Counted from the first letter of the stretch, positions 53,560-63,115 are shown. The stretch: 64,000 nucleotides of DNA from Anaerolineaceae bacterium (GCA_003569365.1 BGOS01000022.1:35317-99316), one strand, 5' to 3'. The notes: generated from the letters alone by a model not told the origin. A program made the numbers and translations.

Positions 53560-55371
53560 TTATTTCATTACCTGCGTGCGCAGGCTGTCCAGCATTTGCA
53601 GTGCCAGCAGGTTGCGCATTGCGCCGCCGTACTGGCGCAAGTTGTCCTCGGTAAAATCTGCCGGCGCCGGTCCCCAAGCCGGATGCACGCCATCGCCGCT
53701 CAGGCCGTGATTGGGCAGATGCTGCGTGGCCGCCCAAAAGTCCCACAGCGGAATTTGATAATCAAGCGCCAGCGCCACCACAATTGCGTTTAGTTCGCGC
53801 GGGCGCTGTTCGCTGCCCGCCCGGTTAAAAGACGGGATGGTGCTGAGCGCGGGGATCACGCCGCGCAAAATTGAAAACTCCACTATTTCGCGCAGCGCAT
53901 CCGCGTAAACTGCGGCCGGAGTACTGGGCACATCGTTGGTGCCCAGCATGATCAGCGCCACCGCCGGCTGCGTCAGCCGGTACTCGCACTCCAACGGGAT
54001 CTCGCCGGCGCTGCAAATTTCGCCCGCTGCCCACGGGTTCAGCACCTGGCGCGTGGGCCAGCCAAACTTTGCGGCCAGCGACTGGTTTGCAAACGAGCTG
54101 CCATTGCGCACCGGCGTCGCCGAGAAAAAATCAATTGTGGCCTGCAGCGCCGCGTAACGCCGCAGGTTGTAATCGCCCTTGTCAATCAGCGCCAGAAACT
54201 GCGGCGGGATCGTGATGCTGTCGCCAACTTTTGAAAACCGGTCGGCGCGGTTGCCACGCGCCTGTCCCGCTAAAAATATTTCGCGCGCCCGCGGTGTGAT
54301 GTTGGAGATGTACAGCTTGGGGTCAAATGGCGCGGCGGGTGTTTTGGGTACCGGTTGGGTGGGTGGCTGCGTGAAGGCTGCTAGCGTCTTTGTTGGCAGC
54401 GGGCTGCCTGTGGGCTTGGCCGGCACGGGTGTGGCGCTCGCTATGGTTGCGGCCAGCGCAGTGCGCACCGCGGTTGCGGTGGCATTGGCCAGCGCTACGG
54501 CAGTGCGCGCAGGTGTGGCACTGTCCGCAGCAGTAGTTGTGCCCGGTGGTGTTGCAACGGATGTGCTGTTGGCCGGATCGCTGGCAGCAGTTGGCAGGTC
54601 GGCAGCTGCTACTTCCGGGGCCGGCGCTGCCGCCGCCTCAAATGTAATTGCCACCGCATCGATTGGCACCAGCAGGTTCACCTTGTCAGCCGGCACCCAG
54701 CCAATGTCGCCATAGGGCGACACCACTTGCAGCCACAGGCCGTCTGACGAGCGGCCCGCCAGCCCAAGCGGCGTGTCGGGCAGCAGCAAAAACTCAACCA
54801 CTGGTTTGTCGCGCGAGTCCGGCGCGCTGAGCAGCGCAGGTGCCGGGCTGGCGTTGCGCGCCACGCTGGCTTCGTCGCCGGCCATTTTTATCTGGCCGGT
54901 TACGGGCAGGTCTGCAATCTGGCCGACCAGTTCAATGTACTCGGCACCCACCCAGCCATGCAGGCCGTCGGTGGTGGTTACTTCAAACCATGTAAAGTCC
55001 GCGGAGCGGCCTTGCAAGGCCAGTGTGGTATTTGTGGGCAGGCGCGCAATGCGCTCGCCGGCAGAGCCGGGTGTGCGCCGCAGGCGCAGCTGGTCACCGG
55101 TGACGCGGCCCGGCAGCTGGAAGATGGGCGTGGCGGTGAAGGTGGCCACTGCAGTGGCGGTAGCACTGGGCAGCGCCGTGGCAGTTGGCGCTGGTGTGGC
55201 TGACGGTGCAGCCGGCGGCTGCGCCCACTGCGCACTTTGCAGCAAGCCCGGCCACAGCCGCAAGGCGCCGGCCATGATGGCCATTCCCAGCCCCGCCGAG
55301 AGCGCCAGCAAAAGCATTAGCGAAGCAATTGCAATCAGGGCGCGCAACCATAAAACCCGCGGCTTCAACAT
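53560..55371 (-). CDS. Membrane-anchored protein with two SH3-like domains and an SGNH hydrolase domain
   Basis: Protein of 603 residues from ATG 55371. An N-terminal membrane segment (about residues 8-38) is followed by an Ala/Thr/Pro linker, SH3b domain 1 (LRLRRTPGSAGERIARLP, about 90-150), SH3b domain 2 (about 165-235), a long Ala/Thr linker, and the SGNH domain (about 380-603) with FSKVGDSIT, IMLGTND and GDGVHPAW. All catalytic residues are kept. SH3b domains commonly bind cell-wall peptide, so an envelope-bound esterase is plausible. It converges with its smaller relative. Confidence 0.82.
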   Translation of the reverse strand: MLKPRVLWLRALIAIASLMLLLALSAGLGMAIMAGALRLWPGLLQSAQWAQPPAAPSATPAPTATALPSATATAVATFTATPIFQLPGRVTGDQLRLRRTPGSAGERIARLPTNTTLALQGRSADFTWFEVTTTDGLHGWVGAEYIELVGQIADLPVTGQIKMAGDEASVARNASPAPALLSAPDSRDKPVVEFLLLPDTPLGLAGRSSDGLWLQVVSPYGDIGWVPADKVNLLVPIDAVAITFEAAAAPAPEVAAADLPTAASDPANSTSVATPPGTTTAADSATPARTAVALANATATAVRTALAATIASATPVPAKPTGSPLPTKTLAAFTQPPTQPVPKTPAAPFDPKLYISNITPRAREIFLAGQARGNRADRFSKVGDSITIPPQFLALIDKGDYNLRRYAALQATIDFFSATPVRNGSSFANQSLAAKFGWPTRQVLNPWAAGEICSAGEIPLECEYRLTQPAVALIMLGTNDVPSTPAAVYADALREIVEFSILRGVIPALSTIPSFNRAGSEQRPRELNAIVVALALDYQIPLWDFWAATQHLPNHGLSGDGVHPAWGPAPADFTEDNLRQYGGAMRNLLALQMLDSLRTQVMK

Positions 55372-55534
55372 CGGGTGAATGGTATCAGCATGCGCTGGCT
55401 GGCGCATAAAATGCGGGCGTCCATGCGTTTGGCAATGGGTGAAGCAGTGGTTGACGGTGGCCACGGCAAACGGTACGATTGCGTCCAGTGCATCGCCGTC
55501 GGCGGCTGCGCCCATACCCTTCAGGAGTTTGAAA

Positions 55535-57210
55535 TTGAATAATCAGCCCCGTGGACTGGCAGTTAAATTTATGCTTGGCGTGCTTGCACTTTGGCTGGCT
55601 GGCGCGCCGCTGGCGCATGCCGCTGCAACCGCTGCCGAGCCGGCAGTATTGACTGTGATTGCGTTCAATGCGTTTGTGCGCGCCACTCCGGATAACAACG
55701 GGGCGGTGATGGGCGCCGTGTTCAAGGGAGACCAGGTAACCGTCCTCGGCCGGAATGTGCAGAGCAGCTGGCTGCTGGTGGACTTGCCCAAGTTTGGCAG
55801 CAACACCTGGGTGGCTGCAATCATCGGCAAGCTGTCTGTTGATGTTGCGACTGTGCCGGTGGTTGCCAGCCCGGCTGGTGCAGTTGCGCCGGCCGCTGCT
55901 GCGCCCGCCAAGGCCGGCAACCCGGCTGTGCAGGACGCAAAGATTGCGCAGTCTGCCATCTTTTTGCGCGCTGCCCCGGCAACTGACAGCCAGCGAATGC
56001 AGCTGATGGCTAAGGGCGCGCCGGTAACTGCTGTTGGGCGCAGCGCGGACAACTTGTGGATTCAAGTGACCGCCAAAGGCAGCAAGGATCTGTTGTGGGT
56101 CTTGGCGCGCTTTGTTGAACTGCCAGGTGTGGTGACTGCGCTGCCACAAATCGGCACGGCCAAAGTGGCTGTTGCCGCCACGCCGGCAGCCGCCGCCACA
56201 CCGGCCGCGGCAGTTGCGGCTGCGCCGGCGCCACTGCAGCCGCGCCCGCTGCGGCTGCCCCCAAAATAATTCGAAGCGGCAGTTTTGAGCTGGGCGGACA
56301 GGTGGCCAGCTTTGCTTACCCGGACCTCATGCGCCAGACGGGCATGACATGGGTGAAGCGCCAGGTGCGCTGGGCGCCGGGCGCTGGTGCGGCCGGCCAA
56401 GCCGGGCTGGTGACTGATGCGCACAGCAAGGGATTTAAAGTTTTGCTGAGCGTGCTTGGCGATCCGCAGCATACGGCGCCCGCATATTACGCGGAGTACG
56501 CAAGTTTTGTGGGCGCGCTGGCCGCGCTTGGGGCAGATGGGATTGAGGTGTGGAATGAAATGAACCTGCCGCGTGAGTGGCTGGCGGGCACCATCAGCCC
56601 GGTGGCGTACACGGAAATGCTGCGCCAGGCACATGGCGCCATCAAGGCTGCAAATGCAAACACGCTTGTAGTCTCTGGTGCGCCTTCGCCCACGGGCTAC
56701 TTTGGCGGCTGCGGCACGCAGGGCTGTGATGACGCACCGTTCATTGCCGGCATGCTGGCTGCGGGCGGGCTGAATTATGTGGATTGCATCGGCGTGCATT
56801 ACAACGAGGGCATCATGCCGCCGGCTGCCACCAGCGGCGACCCGCGCGGCAGCTCCGGCCATTACACGCGTTACTACCAGGGCATGGTCAATCAGTACCG
56901 CGCTGCCAGCAGCCAATCACGGCCGCTGTGCTTCACGGAGATCGGCTACCTTTCCGGGCAGGAGTGGGGCACAGTGCCCGCTGCGTTTTTGTGGCGCGCC
57001 CCCTACAACAATACGGTTGCGGAGCATGCGCAGTATCTTGCAGATGCGGTGCGGCTGGCGCGGCGGCAGGGCAATGTGCGGCTGATGATAATCTTCAACG
57101 TGGACTTCACCTTGTGGGCGGATGACCCGCAGGCAGGTTTTGCCATGGTGCGGCCCACCGGCGATTGCCCGGCGTGCAGCGCGGTTCAGCAGGCAATGGC
57201 TGGCGGCTAG
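55535..57210 (+). CDS. Secreted SH3-domain protein with glycosidase-like TIM barrel (frameshifted)
   Basis: The start is TTG 55535, set by AGGAG 7 bases upstream, and is followed by a Sec signal (VLALWLAGAPLAHA). Two SH3b domains (FVRATPDNNGAVMGAV; IFLRAAPATDSQRMQLM) and an Ala-rich linker come next. The frame breaks near 56226-56231, and the other frame continues the linker as ATAAAPAAAAPKIIRSGSF into a barrel with EVWNEMNLP (acid/base Glu) and CFTEIGYLS (nucleophile Glu). The joined protein is about 558 residues. The two-Glu layout is that of clan A glycoside hydrolases (GH5/GH39-like). Substrate unknown. Confidence 0.75.
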
Positions 57211-57214
57211 CGCG

Positions 57215-58903
57215 CTACTCCGGCGCGGCGTCCGCGACTGCGGCCTGATACTTATCGCGGTTGGCGCTGCGCGCTGCTTTGCCGCTGCTGGTCTTGATGA
57301 TCCAGCCCGGCGGCACCAGATGCACCGCTGCGAGGGCCACGTCCGTGCCGCGGTTTACGCGGTCGCGCACTGCCGCAGCCACATCCGCAGCAGCCGGTGT
57401 GTCAGCCTCGGCCACTAGCACCACATCCTCTGTGCCGCGCTCGGCGTTGAACACGCCAAACGCCACAACGCGCCCGGCATGCACTCCAGCCACTGCGCCC
57501 GCCAGATCCTCAATGTCGTGCGGGTGAATATTCTTGCCGCCCACAATCATCACATCCTTCTTGCGGCCGGTGATGTATAGCTCAGCATCCGCAAGATAGC
57601 CAAGGTCGCCGGTTAGGTACCAACCGCCACTGAATGCGCTGCCGGTCAGGTCCGGGCGCTTGTAGTAGCTTTCAAGCAGGCAGTCGCTGCGCAGCGCAAT
57701 TTCTCCCAGATGCCGCTCCGGCAGCGCGGCACCGTCCGCGCTGCGAATTTCTATTTGCACATTTGGCAGCGCGCGGCCATTGGAAAGCATTTGTGCGCCG
57801 CCAGCTTCGGTACGCAGCGCTTGCGCACTTTCGGCGCGGCTCAAAGCAGCCGGATCCACCACATCCACATGTGGCGCACTGCCCAATTCAGACTGCGTGA
57901 CCGCAAAAACATTTTCCGCCATTGCGTAACAAGTGGCGAGCGCGCCACGGGCGAGGCCGTTAGCCGCAAAGCGCTGCGCGAACAGGGTGTGGCTCTCGGC
58001 GCGCGTTGGCTCCGAGCAGTTGATGAGCGCCCGCAGGCTGCGCAGGTCCACGCCCTCCAGATCGCGCTCGCGGATCTTCTGCGCGCAAAAGTTGAGCGCA
58101 AAGTTTGGCAGCCAGCTGAGCGTGCCGCGGTGCGTGGAGATGGCCTGCAGCTGCAAGGCTGGTCGCCGCACCCAGTCAAAAGGCGACAGCAGCACCAGCG
58201 GCATGCCGCTCAGGATGGGCATTATGAAACCGGCAATCAAGCCCATGTCGTGATAGAGCGGCAGCCAGCTCACCACTACATCCGCGCTGCTGGTTTGCAG
58301 GGCGGCGCCGTAGGCCTGCAGCTGGTTGAAGACTGCCTGATGCGAAAGCGCCACGCCCTTCTGCAGGCCGGTTGTGCCGGATGAATGTTGCAGCAAAGCC
58401 ACGGCATGTGGGTCAGCGCGGGTGCCCGCAAGGGTTTCGGCTGACCACTGCGCTAGCGGGGTTACGGCTTCGCTCAGCAGCACGGCACGCACGCTGGCGT
58501 CCGGCGGCAGTGCCAAACGCACCGCATTTTCAAAGGCTGCATAGGTGATGAGGGCAGCGGGCTGCGTGATGCGCAGCAGGCTGGCGAGGTCGGCAAGGTA
58601 GCGCTCGCGTGCCAGCTTCTCGGTGAGGAATGGCATGATGGCTGGCACTGCGCCGTGCAGCACCACACCCCAATAAGCCGCCAGCAGCGCAGCGCCATGC
58701 TGCAGGATGATGATCACCACTTCGCCCGGCTGCACGCCGCCGCTCGCAAGCGCTGCCGAGTAGCCCGCGGCGTGCGCGCACAAATCGGCGTAAGTGAGCG
58801 TGTGGTCCGGCTGGCCGGCTTGCAGCAGTTGCACGGCAGCCCGGTTTGGCGTGGCAGCTGCATGCCGCAGCAAGCGCTGAGAAAAGTTTTCGATGAGCGT
58901 CAC
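57215..58903 (-). CDS. Fatty acyl-AMP ligase-like adenylating enzyme
   Basis: Adenylate-forming enzyme of 562 residues from GTG 58903, which fits the 50-bp gap to the upstream gene; longer starts would overlap it. The core motifs are HSSGTTGLQKGV (P-loop), WLPLYHDMGLI (the FAAL hallmark), YAMAENVFAVT, YLTGDLGYL and GRKKDVMIVGGKNIHP. FAALs activate fatty acids and load them on a carrier protein without CoA. A carrier protein and a methyltransferase lie upstream in the same direction, so loading of that carrier is likely. The product is unknown. Confidence 0.87.
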   Translation of the reverse strand: MTLIENFSQRLLRHAAATPNRAAVQLLQAGQPDHTLTYADLCAHAAGYSAALASGGVQPGEVVIIILQHGAALLAAYWGVVLHGAVPAIMPFLTEKLARERYLADLASLLRITQPAALITYAAFENAVRLALPPDASVRAVLLSEAVTPLAQWSAETLAGTRADPHAVALLQHSSGTTGLQKGVALSHQAVFNQLQAYGAALQTSSADVVVSWLPLYHDMGLIAGFIMPILSGMPLVLLSPFDWVRRPALQLQAISTHRGTLSWLPNFALNFCAQKIRERDLEGVDLRSLRALINCSEPTRAESHTLFAQRFAANGLARGALATCYAMAENVFAVTQSELGSAPHVDVVDPAALSRAESAQALRTEAGGAQMLSNGRALPNVQIEIRSADGAALPERHLGEIALRSDCLLESYYKRPDLTGSAFSGGWYLTGDLGYLADAELYITGRKKDVMIVGGKNIHPHDIEDLAGAVAGVHAGRVVAFGVFNAERGTEDVVLVAEADTPAAADVAAAVRDRVNRGTDVALAAVHLVPPGWIIKTSSGKAARSANRDKYQAAVADAAPE

Positions 58904-58953
58904 CGTGGGTGGCGGGGTAAATGGTTCGGTTGATGCGGTCCCTAGGCTGTGAC

Positions 58954-59997
58954 TTATAGCCAGAGTGGTCCCCGCCGCCGCGATCCAAGCCGCTGACCGA
59001 CGGATGCCCAGCCGCCGTGACTTGGTTGGAATGCCCGCGACAACCCATCGAATAACGCAAAAAGTGCCGCGCTCCCGTTTTGAAACGGGCGTAACCCGCC
59101 GCCTGCCCACTGCACCAGTTGGCTTAAAATTTCAGCCTGCTGGACCCCGAGATAGCCAGCGACGAACGGCGTGGCCAGCAGTGCATTTGCGTAGTCCAAA
59201 TATCCGTACAGTAGGGTAACCAGCACCAGCATTGTGGTTTTTTCTTTGGCGTCTCCGGATGACAAACCGCCCAGCCATGCCTCCAAACTTTCCAACGGAC
59301 GAAAAAATAGTGCATCGCCAAATATCAGCCTGCCTTTAACGGGCCCCGCTGCAGCGTGGCCAGGCCGGTATTTCCAATATGATTTTCGCAAGTCCCATAA
59401 CTCAAGTCCAAGTTGAGTGCGCACGAAGGGCTCTACATCTGCAAACAATGCCTGCCCGGTATACTGCGATGCAAAACTGATTTCTACTTCCAGGCCGACG
59501 AGCTGTGATTGCAAAAACTTTTTGCCACCCTCAAGAATGGCAAGTTCTGCGCCCTGCGCATCAATCTTAATAAAATCAATACTCGGGAGTTTGTTGGCGG
59601 AAGCCAGCCCGTCAATGGTTTTTGCCGCAACTTCCGGAGTTTGCAGAATGTCAAATCGATTGGACTGCGGAAATTGATCCAGAAATTTGCGATCCGGCTT
59701 AAAAACCGAAGATGCACCGGGTGACCGGGTAATGTTGAGGGATAGCACTTTGTCTTCGCGCCACAGCGCGCTGTCGAGAACTGTGTCACCAGAAGCCTCA
59801 AATGATTGATTCAGCAGGGCAGCCTCAACGGGATCGGGCTCCACCATAACCACTGATAACAAGTTGCGACCTATTTGGTCAAACGGCCACTGGATCCCGC
59901 CGCGCGCGCCTACATCTAAGAGCGCAAGTTTTCGCGGCATCCCTGCTTGATCAATCTTGAGCATGCGCGGTGGAAAAACCCGACTGAAAACGTTCAT
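58954..59997 (-). CDS. FkbM-family methyltransferase
   Basis: SAM-dependent methyltransferase of 347 residues. The N-terminal part has LLDVGARGGIQWPF (motif I) and VVMVEPDPVEAALL; the FkbM region reads IDFIKIDAQGAELAILEGG, then GLEVEISF. About 120 C-terminal residues past the domain are hydrophobic and not recognised. The ATG at 59997 is preceded by GGAG. Located between the carrier protein and the FAAL, it may O-methylate a group on the tethered chain or on a sugar. Confidence 0.87.
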   Translation of the reverse strand: MNVFSRVFPPRMLKIDQAGMPRKLALLDVGARGGIQWPFDQIGRNLLSVVMVEPDPVEAALLNQSFEASGDTVLDSALWREDKVLSLNITRSPGASSVFKPDRKFLDQFPQSNRFDILQTPEVAAKTIDGLASANKLPSIDFIKIDAQGAELAILEGGKKFLQSQLVGLEVEISFASQYTGQALFADVEPFVRTQLGLELWDLRKSYWKYRPGHAAAGPVKGRLIFGDALFFRPLESLEAWLGGLSSGDAKEKTTMLVLVTLLYGYLDYANALLATPFVAGYLGVQQAEILSQLVQWAGGGLRPFQNGSAALFALFDGLSRAFQPSHGGWASVGQRLGSRRRGPLWL

Positions 59998-60078
59998 TTG
60001 CAAATTCTCCGGCGCGACCTATGCGTTGAAAAGAATGTTTGTGTGTGCTCGAACTTCACTGCCTGTTGCCACCGCACG

Positions 60079-60354
60079 CTACCCTGCCTGGCGCTGCACT
60101 ATCAACGCCGTCAACTGCGCAACGGAGTCGAAGCATTGCGCATTCAGATCGCCATCGTCCAGCCGCACTCCGAAAGTATCTTCAACGAACAATGCCAGAT
60201 CCACCAGATGAAACGAATCGATCAACCCGCTGCTGATGAGCGCAGCATCCACCGCCGGCAGGTGCTTGGGCGTTTTTAGAATCGCCGTGGCAATCTGCGC
60301 GGCAATTTGGGCGGAAATATCGTCTGGTGTGGGCACGTCAATATCCGTCTTCAA
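60079..60354 (-). CDS. Acyl carrier protein-like domain protein
   Basis: Small acidic protein of 91 residues with the carrier signature SGLIDSFHLVDLALFVEDTFG, in which Ser of DSF is the site for the phosphopantetheine arm. The start is probably TTG 60354, as an in-frame stop lies just upstream and no ATG is available; a GTG 18 bases inside is the alternative. It begins the operon carrier, FkbM methyltransferase, FAAL. A single stand-alone carrier with a FAAL suggests a short lipid-tailoring path, not a full NRPS or PKS. Confidence 0.85.
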   Translation of the reverse strand: MKTDIDVPTPDDISAQIAAQIATAILKTPKHLPAVDAALISSGLIDSFHLVDLALFVEDTFGVRLDDGDLNAQCFDSVAQLTALIVQRQAG

Positions 60355-60375
60355 AAGAGGATGTCAGGACACCTT

Positions 60376-60383
60376 ATTATAAT
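60376..60383. promoter_or_regulatory. Symmetric -10 element ATTATAAT between divergent genes
   Basis: ATTATAAT is its own reverse complement, giving TATAAT on both strands: rightward toward the aldo/keto reductase (start 60416) and leftward toward the carrier protein (start 60354). The leader lengths would be about 25 and 15 bases. No strong -35 is seen on either side. The same octamer occurs at 63081-63088. Confidence 0.5.
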
Positions 60384-60415
60384 AGTGGCGGGTATGACAC
60401 AAGGAGATTGAAGCG

Positions 60416-61387
60416 ATGCGAAAGCGCACATTCGGGCGGACTGGCTGGCAGGTGAGTGAGGTTGGCTACGGCATGTGGGGCATGGGCGGATGGAGCGGTT
60501 CAGATGACGGCGAATCCGCGCAGGCATTGCAGCTGGCGGTTGATCTCGGGTGCAATTTTTTTGACACGGCTTGGGGCTATGGTGCGGGGCACAGCGAAAA
60601 GCTGCTAGGCAGGCTGGTGCGCGCCAATCCCGGCCGTTCGCTCTTTACAGCCACAAAGATTCCACCAAAGAATATGCAGTGGCCATCACGGCGCGGGGAC
60701 GCACTGCAAAATGCATTTCCAGCGGCTCACATTCGCGAGTATGTTGAAAAGAGTCTTGCCAATCTGGCGCTGCCTAGTTTGCACCTAATCCAGTTCCATG
60801 TGTGGGAGGATGACTGGGCCGAAGACGTGCAATGGCAGCGCGCCATGGATGACCTGAAGCGCGAAGGCCTGGTGGAGGCTGTGGGCGTTAGCATCAACCG
60901 CTGGGAGCCGGCAAATGTGATTCGCACTTTGCGCACCGGCTGTGTGGATGCGGTGCAGGTGATCTACAACATCTTTGATCAAAATCCGGAGGATGAGCTG
61001 TTTCCAGTTTGCCGTGAACTCAACATCGGCGTGATTGCGCGCGTGCCATTTGATGAAGGCACGCTGACAGGCACGCTCACCACTGCCAGCACTTGGCCGG
61101 AAGGCGACTGGCGCAATGGCTATTTTGTTGCGGAGAATCTGGCGGCAAGTGTGGAACATGCCGAGCGGCTGCGCCCGCATCTGCCACCGGGCGTCAGCAT
61201 GCCGGAGCTTGCCCTGCGCTTTATCCTGTCCAATCCGGATGTGCACACTGTGATCCCGGGCATGCGCAAAGGACAGCATGTGCGCGCAAACGTGGCCTGC
61301 AGCGAGGCTGCGCCGCTGCTGACAGCCACATTGCATCAGCTGCGCTCACAGCGCTGGGATCGCTCGCCAACCAGCTGGTCGCAGTAA
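60416..61387 (+). CDS. Aldo/keto reductase
   Basis: NADPH-dependent oxidoreductase of 323 residues with the (beta/alpha)8 fold. The catalytic tetrad is visible as Asp and Tyr in FFDTAWGYG, Lys in ATKIPP and His in IQFHVWED. VIPGMRKGQHV near the C-terminus matches the cofactor loop. The ATG follows AAGGAG. It is transcribed divergently from the carrier-protein operon from a shared short region. Substrate unknown; many relatives act on sugars or aldehydes. Confidence 0.9.
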   Translation: MRKRTFGRTGWQVSEVGYGMWGMGGWSGSDDGESAQALQLAVDLGCNFFDTAWGYGAGHSEKLLGRLVRANPGRSLFTATKIPPKNMQWPSRRGDALQNAFPAAHIREYVEKSLANLALPSLHLIQFHVWEDDWAEDVQWQRAMDDLKREGLVEAVGVSINRWEPANVIRTLRTGCVDAVQVIYNIFDQNPEDELFPVCRELNIGVIARVPFDEGTLTGTLTTASTWPEGDWRNGYFVAENLAASVEHAERLRPHLPPGVSMPELALRFILSNPDVHTVIPGMRKGQHVRANVACSEAAPLLTATLHQLRSQRWDRSPTSWSQ

Positions 61388-61402
61388 CCCGCGCCACGCG
61401 GG
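61388..61402. terminator. Short hairpin between convergent genes
   Basis: CCCGCG, a 3-base loop and CGCGGG directly after the aldo/keto reductase stop, in the 47-bp gap before the end of the convergent membrane protein gene. Short, no T run; only a weak candidate. Confidence 0.3.
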
Positions 61403-61434
61403 AGCGGTGGGCTGCCGGTTGGGCAGCGTTGGCG

Positions 61435-63057
61435 TCAGCGGGAGATCAGCACCTCGCGCCCGCAGTAGGACATGACGCTCAGGTTGGCGGGTGGCGCATC
61501 CGAAAAATTGAGGCCCGTTTCGAATCCGGACGAGCTGGCGAGGGCCACATGCGACAGTGCTTTGCGCTGGTTTGCAGCGGGCGGCGGACAGCGATGCATC
61601 TTCTCCGCAATTGTAACGATCATATTGAACGGAATTTCGGGCGAAGATTGCGCCGCTTTGTAGAACATTGTGGTGTCTCCCCAGTAGCTGCAGGAGATCT
61701 CGGCAGATTTGATGAACCCATCGTACTTGAGCCAGAACGCATCGTTGTAATTTTGCACGTGCCGCGCTACCAGCAGCACCACCACTATGGGCAGTGCGCC
61801 CCGTACCACTCCATTAGCCAGCCGCTGGCTATGCGGGTACGCCTGCAATGCAAACTGCAATAGCAGCTGCGCGCCGGCCAGCACCAGCACGGCGTAGCAT
61901 GCAATCAAGTAAATGAACATCTTGGCCACAAAGTAATAGCTGAATGCCAAGCCGATTGCAATTGGAACGCTCAACACAATCTGGCCCAGCGCGCAAACTG
62001 TCAGCACAAAAAGAAAGCGGGTGGGGCGGTCCAGCGTGGCGCGCTGGCGCCACCAAAACACGGGCGCCACTACGCCCGCAAGCATCAACAGGTTGAGGGC
62101 TTGCAGCACCGGAGCGGAGCCGTTGGGGATTGTGATCTCGAGGTCTGCCACCGGGTGCGGGCCGGCGAACAGCAGGCGCAGCACTTCCACCAGCAGCTTG
62201 GTCTCGCCGTGTTGTAGTTCAAAAACCACATTGTTGATGTCCGGTCCGGTAGAGCTTATGCGACCGGTGGTTATAACGCCCGCATAGTAAAACCATAGCG
62301 CAATCATCAGCGCAATCGGCGGAGCAATCAGCAGCAGTGCGCGCGTCCACGGAATGGGCGTGGGCGCAAGCAGGCGCCAGCACAATGCGCAGGTGAGCAG
62401 CAGCGTGGCAGCCTGCGCGACACCGGGTGTGGCCACCAATGTAAGCAGCAGGCAGGCCACTAGCAGCAGGCCATACTCCCGCTTGCGCAGTTTCTGCCAA
62501 TCCAACGCACCCGCCACTGCGGCAGCCAGCAGCGCCAGCATAAAGCAGGCCAGCCATGCAAAATACGGCCGGCTCTCAGCGGCATAAAAATGGAAAATGT
62601 TCTGCCCTGCCAGAGTTGCAAGCGCTAAATATGCCCACGCTGCGCCCAGCTGCCAATACAGCACCGCGAACAGTGTGCCCATGCTGACGCCCGCAAACGC
62701 CAGGCTCACCAGCCGATAGCCCACCAGAATGCTTTCGTCGTAGCGCGGCCAGTAGTCTGTGGCTACGCGCTGCAGCGAGTAATACACCGGAAAGTATCCG
62801 CCCGTTGAGCGGCCGGTGGTAAGCGGCGTGACGCTGCAGTTGGTTTCAATCTCAGCGCCCTCATCCAGCCAGAAGAACTTGTGGCGCGCAATCCGGGCAT
62901 CAGTGAAGACAATGGCTGCCACCAGCAGCATGCCGCCCATGATTTGAAGTATTTGCAGCGCAAGCGGCAGCGCGGCCTGCAAGCGCGGGAACCGCGGCGC
63001 TGCCAATGCAGGCGGTGCTTGCACCGCCACACGCTGCTTGCGCTTGCGTTGCGCCAT
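61435..63057 (-). CDS. GT-C-type glycosyltransferase-like membrane protein
   Basis: Multi-pass membrane protein of 540 residues with about ten hydrophobic segments. The first outer loop has FFWLDEGAEIE, the Asp/Glu motif typical of GT39/ArnT-like enzymes that use lipid-linked sugars, and FHFYAAESRPYF after a later helix matches the usual PHPPFYY/SEARMY-type region of that group. The C-terminal 120 residues form a soluble, cysteine-containing domain (SYWGDTTMFYK). The N-terminus is basic. Its donor and acceptor are unknown. It is divergent from proB. Confidence 0.72.
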   Translation of the reverse strand: MAQRKRKQRVAVQAPPALAAPRFPRLQAALPLALQILQIMGGMLLVAAIVFTDARIARHKFFWLDEGAEIETNCSVTPLTTGRSTGGYFPVYYSLQRVATDYWPRYDESILVGYRLVSLAFAGVSMGTLFAVLYWQLGAAWAYLALATLAGQNIFHFYAAESRPYFAWLACFMLALLAAAVAGALDWQKLRKREYGLLLVACLLLTLVATPGVAQAATLLLTCALCWRLLAPTPIPWTRALLLIAPPIALMIALWFYYAGVITTGRISSTGPDINNVVFELQHGETKLLVEVLRLLFAGPHPVADLEITIPNGSAPVLQALNLLMLAGVVAPVFWWRQRATLDRPTRFLFVLTVCALGQIVLSVPIAIGLAFSYYFVAKMFIYLIACYAVLVLAGAQLLLQFALQAYPHSQRLANGVVRGALPIVVVLLVARHVQNYNDAFWLKYDGFIKSAEISCSYWGDTTMFYKAAQSSPEIPFNMIVTIAEKMHRCPPPAANQRKALSHVALASSSGFETGLNFSDAPPANLSVMSYCGREVLISR

Positions 63058-63080
63058 GCCTAGTGATTCACCATGCGCAC

Positions 63081-63088
63081 ATTATAAT
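63081..63088. promoter_or_regulatory. Symmetric -10 element ATTATAAT between divergent genes
   Basis: The same self-complementary octamer as at 60376-60383. It provides TATAAT toward proB (start near 63116) and toward the membrane protein gene (start 63057). No clear -35 on either strand. Confidence 0.5.
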
Positions 63089-63115
63089 TTCGCAGTTGCT
63101 GCATTCGGGCGTAAG

